Of a DNA stretch of 9,976 nt, positions 7,779-9,976 are shown piece by piece. Made by a program: the position numbers and the translations under genes. Below the pieces are notes generated by a model that saw only the letters and a program-made list of their open reading frames with translations, did not search any database and was not told the origin of the DNA. Numbering within the stretch: position 1 is the stretch's first letter; the number at the start of each line of letters is the position of its first letter. Source of the stretch: Haliea sp. (GTDB lineage Bacteria > Pseudomonadota > Gammaproteobacteria > Pseudomonadales > Halieaceae); assembly GCA_016704305.1 (NCBI GenBank), contig JADJAL010000023.1, positions 1 through 9,976 of the forward strand, written 5' to 3'.

Positions 7779-9173
7779 CTACCAGTAATAGCGCTCCATG
7801 ATCACGTACGGGGTGAGGATCAACGTGCCCGCGGCAAAGGCCAGCATCAAGCAACGATACGCAAGCTGGCTTTTACCGATGAGCGCGGTTTGTGCGGCAC
7901 CCAGAGCCAGAAAAAGCGCGGGCGGTATAAAGTACCTGCCCTGGGGGCCCTCTATGATCGGATTTTTCAACGGGCTCCAGGAAATATACAAAACCAGGAA
8001 TATCCCGGCTATCGTTGCCAGCACAATCAAGCCGGGCACCAGCGCCTGTTCGCGCATGCTGCGGAAAAAGGTGCGCCTTTCAGGCCAATAGCTCATGAAA
8101 AAGGCAAGGCCCAATGTCAATCCGGCAAGGCTGAGGTATACATTCGGAAATTTGGTATCCAAATGCCCGACGAGGCCTATAAATGAAATGAGGTAAAGAT
8201 CCCAACGCTGGCGCCAACTCTCTGCCAGTATGCCCAACCATTCCAGCGGTGACTGCAATACAAAACGAGCCTGCTCGCCCCAGTTCGCACCTTCCAGGCC
8301 AAAAGGTACGGACACATACAGCGCCACTAAAGCGCCCACAAAATGGTGCCGATCCAGGTCACGACAAATGCCAAGCAACATTCGACAACAATGACAGGTC
8401 GGTCTCTGAAAGAGTAGGCAAAATACAGGAAGAACAGCGAGAGGGCAGCGTAAGGGGTTCTGGCGGCGATGACCCGTTATCATGAGCAGGGTGGACCACA
8501 GCAAACAAAGCCGGCGATTGCGTCGTGGCAATTCAGTATTGAGCCGGGACAACAACGCGACACACAAAGCAGCTATCGCAAAGCACGTGGCATCCTGGCT
8601 GCTTGAAGCCATCTGCGCCACTGTCATCGGCATCAGCAGCAACACAAACATCACGCCAAATCCCCGGCGCAACGCCAGCAGGGCAATACAGCTCACGACA
8701 AACGCGAAAAATCCATTTATCAGGCGACTGAGCGTCAAGGTCTGGACAATGCTTTTGTCCAGGTACTGCCCGAGCACGACACCGAGTGCGGGAATCGCAT
8801 AAAACGTCGGCGCGTTAACGCTGACGCTGCGTGTATCGCGCATTTCTCCATCGCGCCACGTGTATCGATTCACCTCGACGGCTTTATTGATGGAATACTT
8901 CTTCGCAGAGTTGAACTGCAAATAGGTCAACTTCCCCGCGGCGAGGTAAATGCCAGGATCCGTGGTGCCAACAGTGTATTCCCGGTGCATCCAGGTCTGG
9001 TTGGTTGGACAAAAAGAACTCGCCTGTGTAGTCAACCTGGTAGGCCCGGGCAATGCGGCGAGGATTCATCGGGCACCTGGAACGGCGGGATAAAACGGAA
9101 AAACAAAATCAGCGGAACTGCGAATACTGCATAGCCGAGGCAGAAGATGCGAACAGGTAGCGGAAAACGGCAT
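7779..9173 (-). CDS. DUF2142-family multi-spanning membrane protein (putative GT-C-type glycosyltransferase), frame-broken
   Basis: About 465 residues with roughly ten or more membrane helices. The family marks are visible: an N-terminal helix (CLGYAVFAVPLILFFRF) followed by PPFQVPDE, the acidic first-loop motif expected of GT-C-like enzymes; ARAYQV; QPDLDAPG; YTVGTTDPGIYLAAGKLTY; ASSSQDA; and EGPQGRYFIPP near the C terminus. Stop TAG is at 7781-7779. ATG 9173-9171 is the likely start, with AGGGA upstream, but the frame must shift before VRIFCLGY. Further shifts lie near 9060 (after PDE) and 9010. A pair of compensating indels near 8478 and 8333 makes the frame between them read nonsense, while the +1 frame there encodes VIAARTPYAALSLFFLYFAY. 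It probably transfers a lipid-linked sugar at the outer face of the membrane, working with the convergent GT2 and GtrA (inference). Confidence 0.8.
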
Positions 9174-9254
9174 CACTTGCAGGGTCCCTGTAAGAAGTGA
9201 ATTGTTCTGCGCATCACTTTTCGGCCCGGAGGCAATATTTTTGAGTGCTGCACG

Positions 9255-9956
9255 TTAGCAGACGTGTTCGCACACATCCTGCGGTGCGTACACCAACAGG
9301 CCATCACAGGAACAGCAGTGATAGCGCACCCTGCGCGCCTGCGCCCGATAGTGCCGTGTGGTCGAGACCTGGTGTACTTGACAGCCGCACTGATAGCGAT
9401 GCGTTCTCTGGCTGCGTTGCGGCACGCCGTCCAGGCTGAGATTGAAGGTGACTCCCGCATCGGCGCCGAACGCCTACTTCAGGTTCTTCCAGGCGTGGCC
9501 GTGCGGCTTGGTTGAGCGCCGGGGATACACTTCGTGCACCACGTAGTGCGCCACTTCATGCGGCACGGTGTCGCGCAAATTCTCGGCGTAATACTTGGCA
9601 AAAATCCACGGGTTATAGCGTATGACGCGGTGCTTGCCGACGATTTTGAACATGCCCGCCGCGCGTCCCTTGAGATCAAAAAGCACCGGTATGCGATCAA
9701 ATCGCCGCGCGAAAATACGCTCCGCCAGCGCCAGGTACTCCTCTGTGCGCTCCTCTACCTGTCGCTGCTGTACAAGCCCGATAGGCTGGACCACGGCAGA
9801 GGATTCCACCTGTTGAATTCCCGCGACCTGCTGCCTGCCGCTGGTGTTCAACCAATCAATATCCATAGGCAGCCAGCGGCCTGGGCGTACAGGTAACTGC
9901 GCTGCCAATAGGAAGCGCTGAAAATCCATGCGCACCACGCGCCGCTTCGGGCGCAT
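9255..9956 (-). CDS. SprT-like zinc metalloprotease with zinc ribbon, interrupted by in-frame TAG
   Basis: The SprT/Spartan-type domain includes HEVAH (residues 133-137, counting from ATG 9956-9954) and a later His in KPHGHAW (H152), giving the zinc site; MFKIVGKHRVIRYNP and FAKYYAENLRDTVPHEV match the family. The frame then meets TAG at 9476-9474 after AWKNLK, yet stays open in the same frame for 72 more codons. That continuation encodes AFGADAGVTFNLSLDG and a zinc ribbon with YQCGCQVHQVSTTRHYR and YHCCSCDGLLVY, as in E. coli SprT, ending at TAA 9257-9255. A single base change can explain the break. The N terminus may start further upstream, since the frame is open to the window edge. It lies 81 bp before the DUF2142 gene on the same strand; no functional link is expected. 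Confidence 0.85.
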
Positions 9957-9976
9957 GCACGAAAGCAGCCCTCGCC

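Noticed and set aside
151..9476. UAG recoded as a sense codon, given two in-frame TAGs within conserved proteins
   Set aside because: TAG is also the normal terminal stop of the acyl-CoA dehydrogenase (2650-2648) and DUF2142 (7781-7779) genes, so genome-wide recoding is unlikely.

Overview
The window looks like chromosomal DNA of a GC-rich (roughly 60 % by eye) gammaproteobacterium. The SprT-type metalloprotease with a gammaproteobacterial-style C-terminal zinc ribbon, the OruR-like AraC regulator and the acyl-CoA catabolic cassette all fit a marine or aquatic lipid-degrading lineage. The genus cannot be fixed from sequence alone.

Layout. (1) 1-3818, minus strand: a four-gene fatty-acyl-CoA catabolic operon read as acyl-CoA dehydrogenase -> short-chain dehydrogenase/reductase -> CaiB/BaiF-family alpha-methylacyl-CoA racemase-like protein -> enoyl-CoA hydratase (cut by the window edge). 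Gaps of 26-53 bp, ribosome binding sites and complete domain series are all there, but each gene is broken by many 1-base frame changes, plus an in-frame TAG in the hydratase. (2) 3819-3953: divergent intergenic region. (3) 3954-6134, plus strand: a seven-helix membrane GGDEF protein with an intact I-site but a Gly at the metal-binding Asp position, followed 7 bp later by an AraC-family regulator carrying a single one-base frameshift. (4) 6135-6345: mostly featureless gap. (5) 6346-7739, plus strand: a GT2 glycosyltransferase overlapping a GtrA-family membrane protein by 4 bp. (6) 7779-9173, minus strand: a DUF2142-family multi-spanning membrane protein, convergent with gtrA and carrying several frame changes. 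(7) 9255-9956, minus strand: a SprT-like zinc protease whose zinc ribbon lies behind an in-frame TAG stop.

How they may work together (inference). The catabolic operon would oxidise 2-methyl-branched acyl-CoAs; the divergent AraC regulator is its most plausible local controller, and the membrane GGDEF protein may tie this locus to c-di-GMP signalling. GT2, GtrA and DUF2142 resemble the three parts of a Gtr-type surface-glycan decorating system: a polyprenyl-phosphate sugar synthase, a flippase and a periplasmic GT-C transferase.

The main caution is frame integrity. Breaks are very dense in 1-3570, nearly absent in 3954-8330, and reappear from 8330 to 9500. Much of this could be poor base quality rather than biology. 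No RNA gene, CRISPR array, insertion sequence or prophage signal was seen. I did not find a convincing undescribed system; the most unusual items are the degenerate GGDEF receptor-like protein and the split Gtr-like trio.
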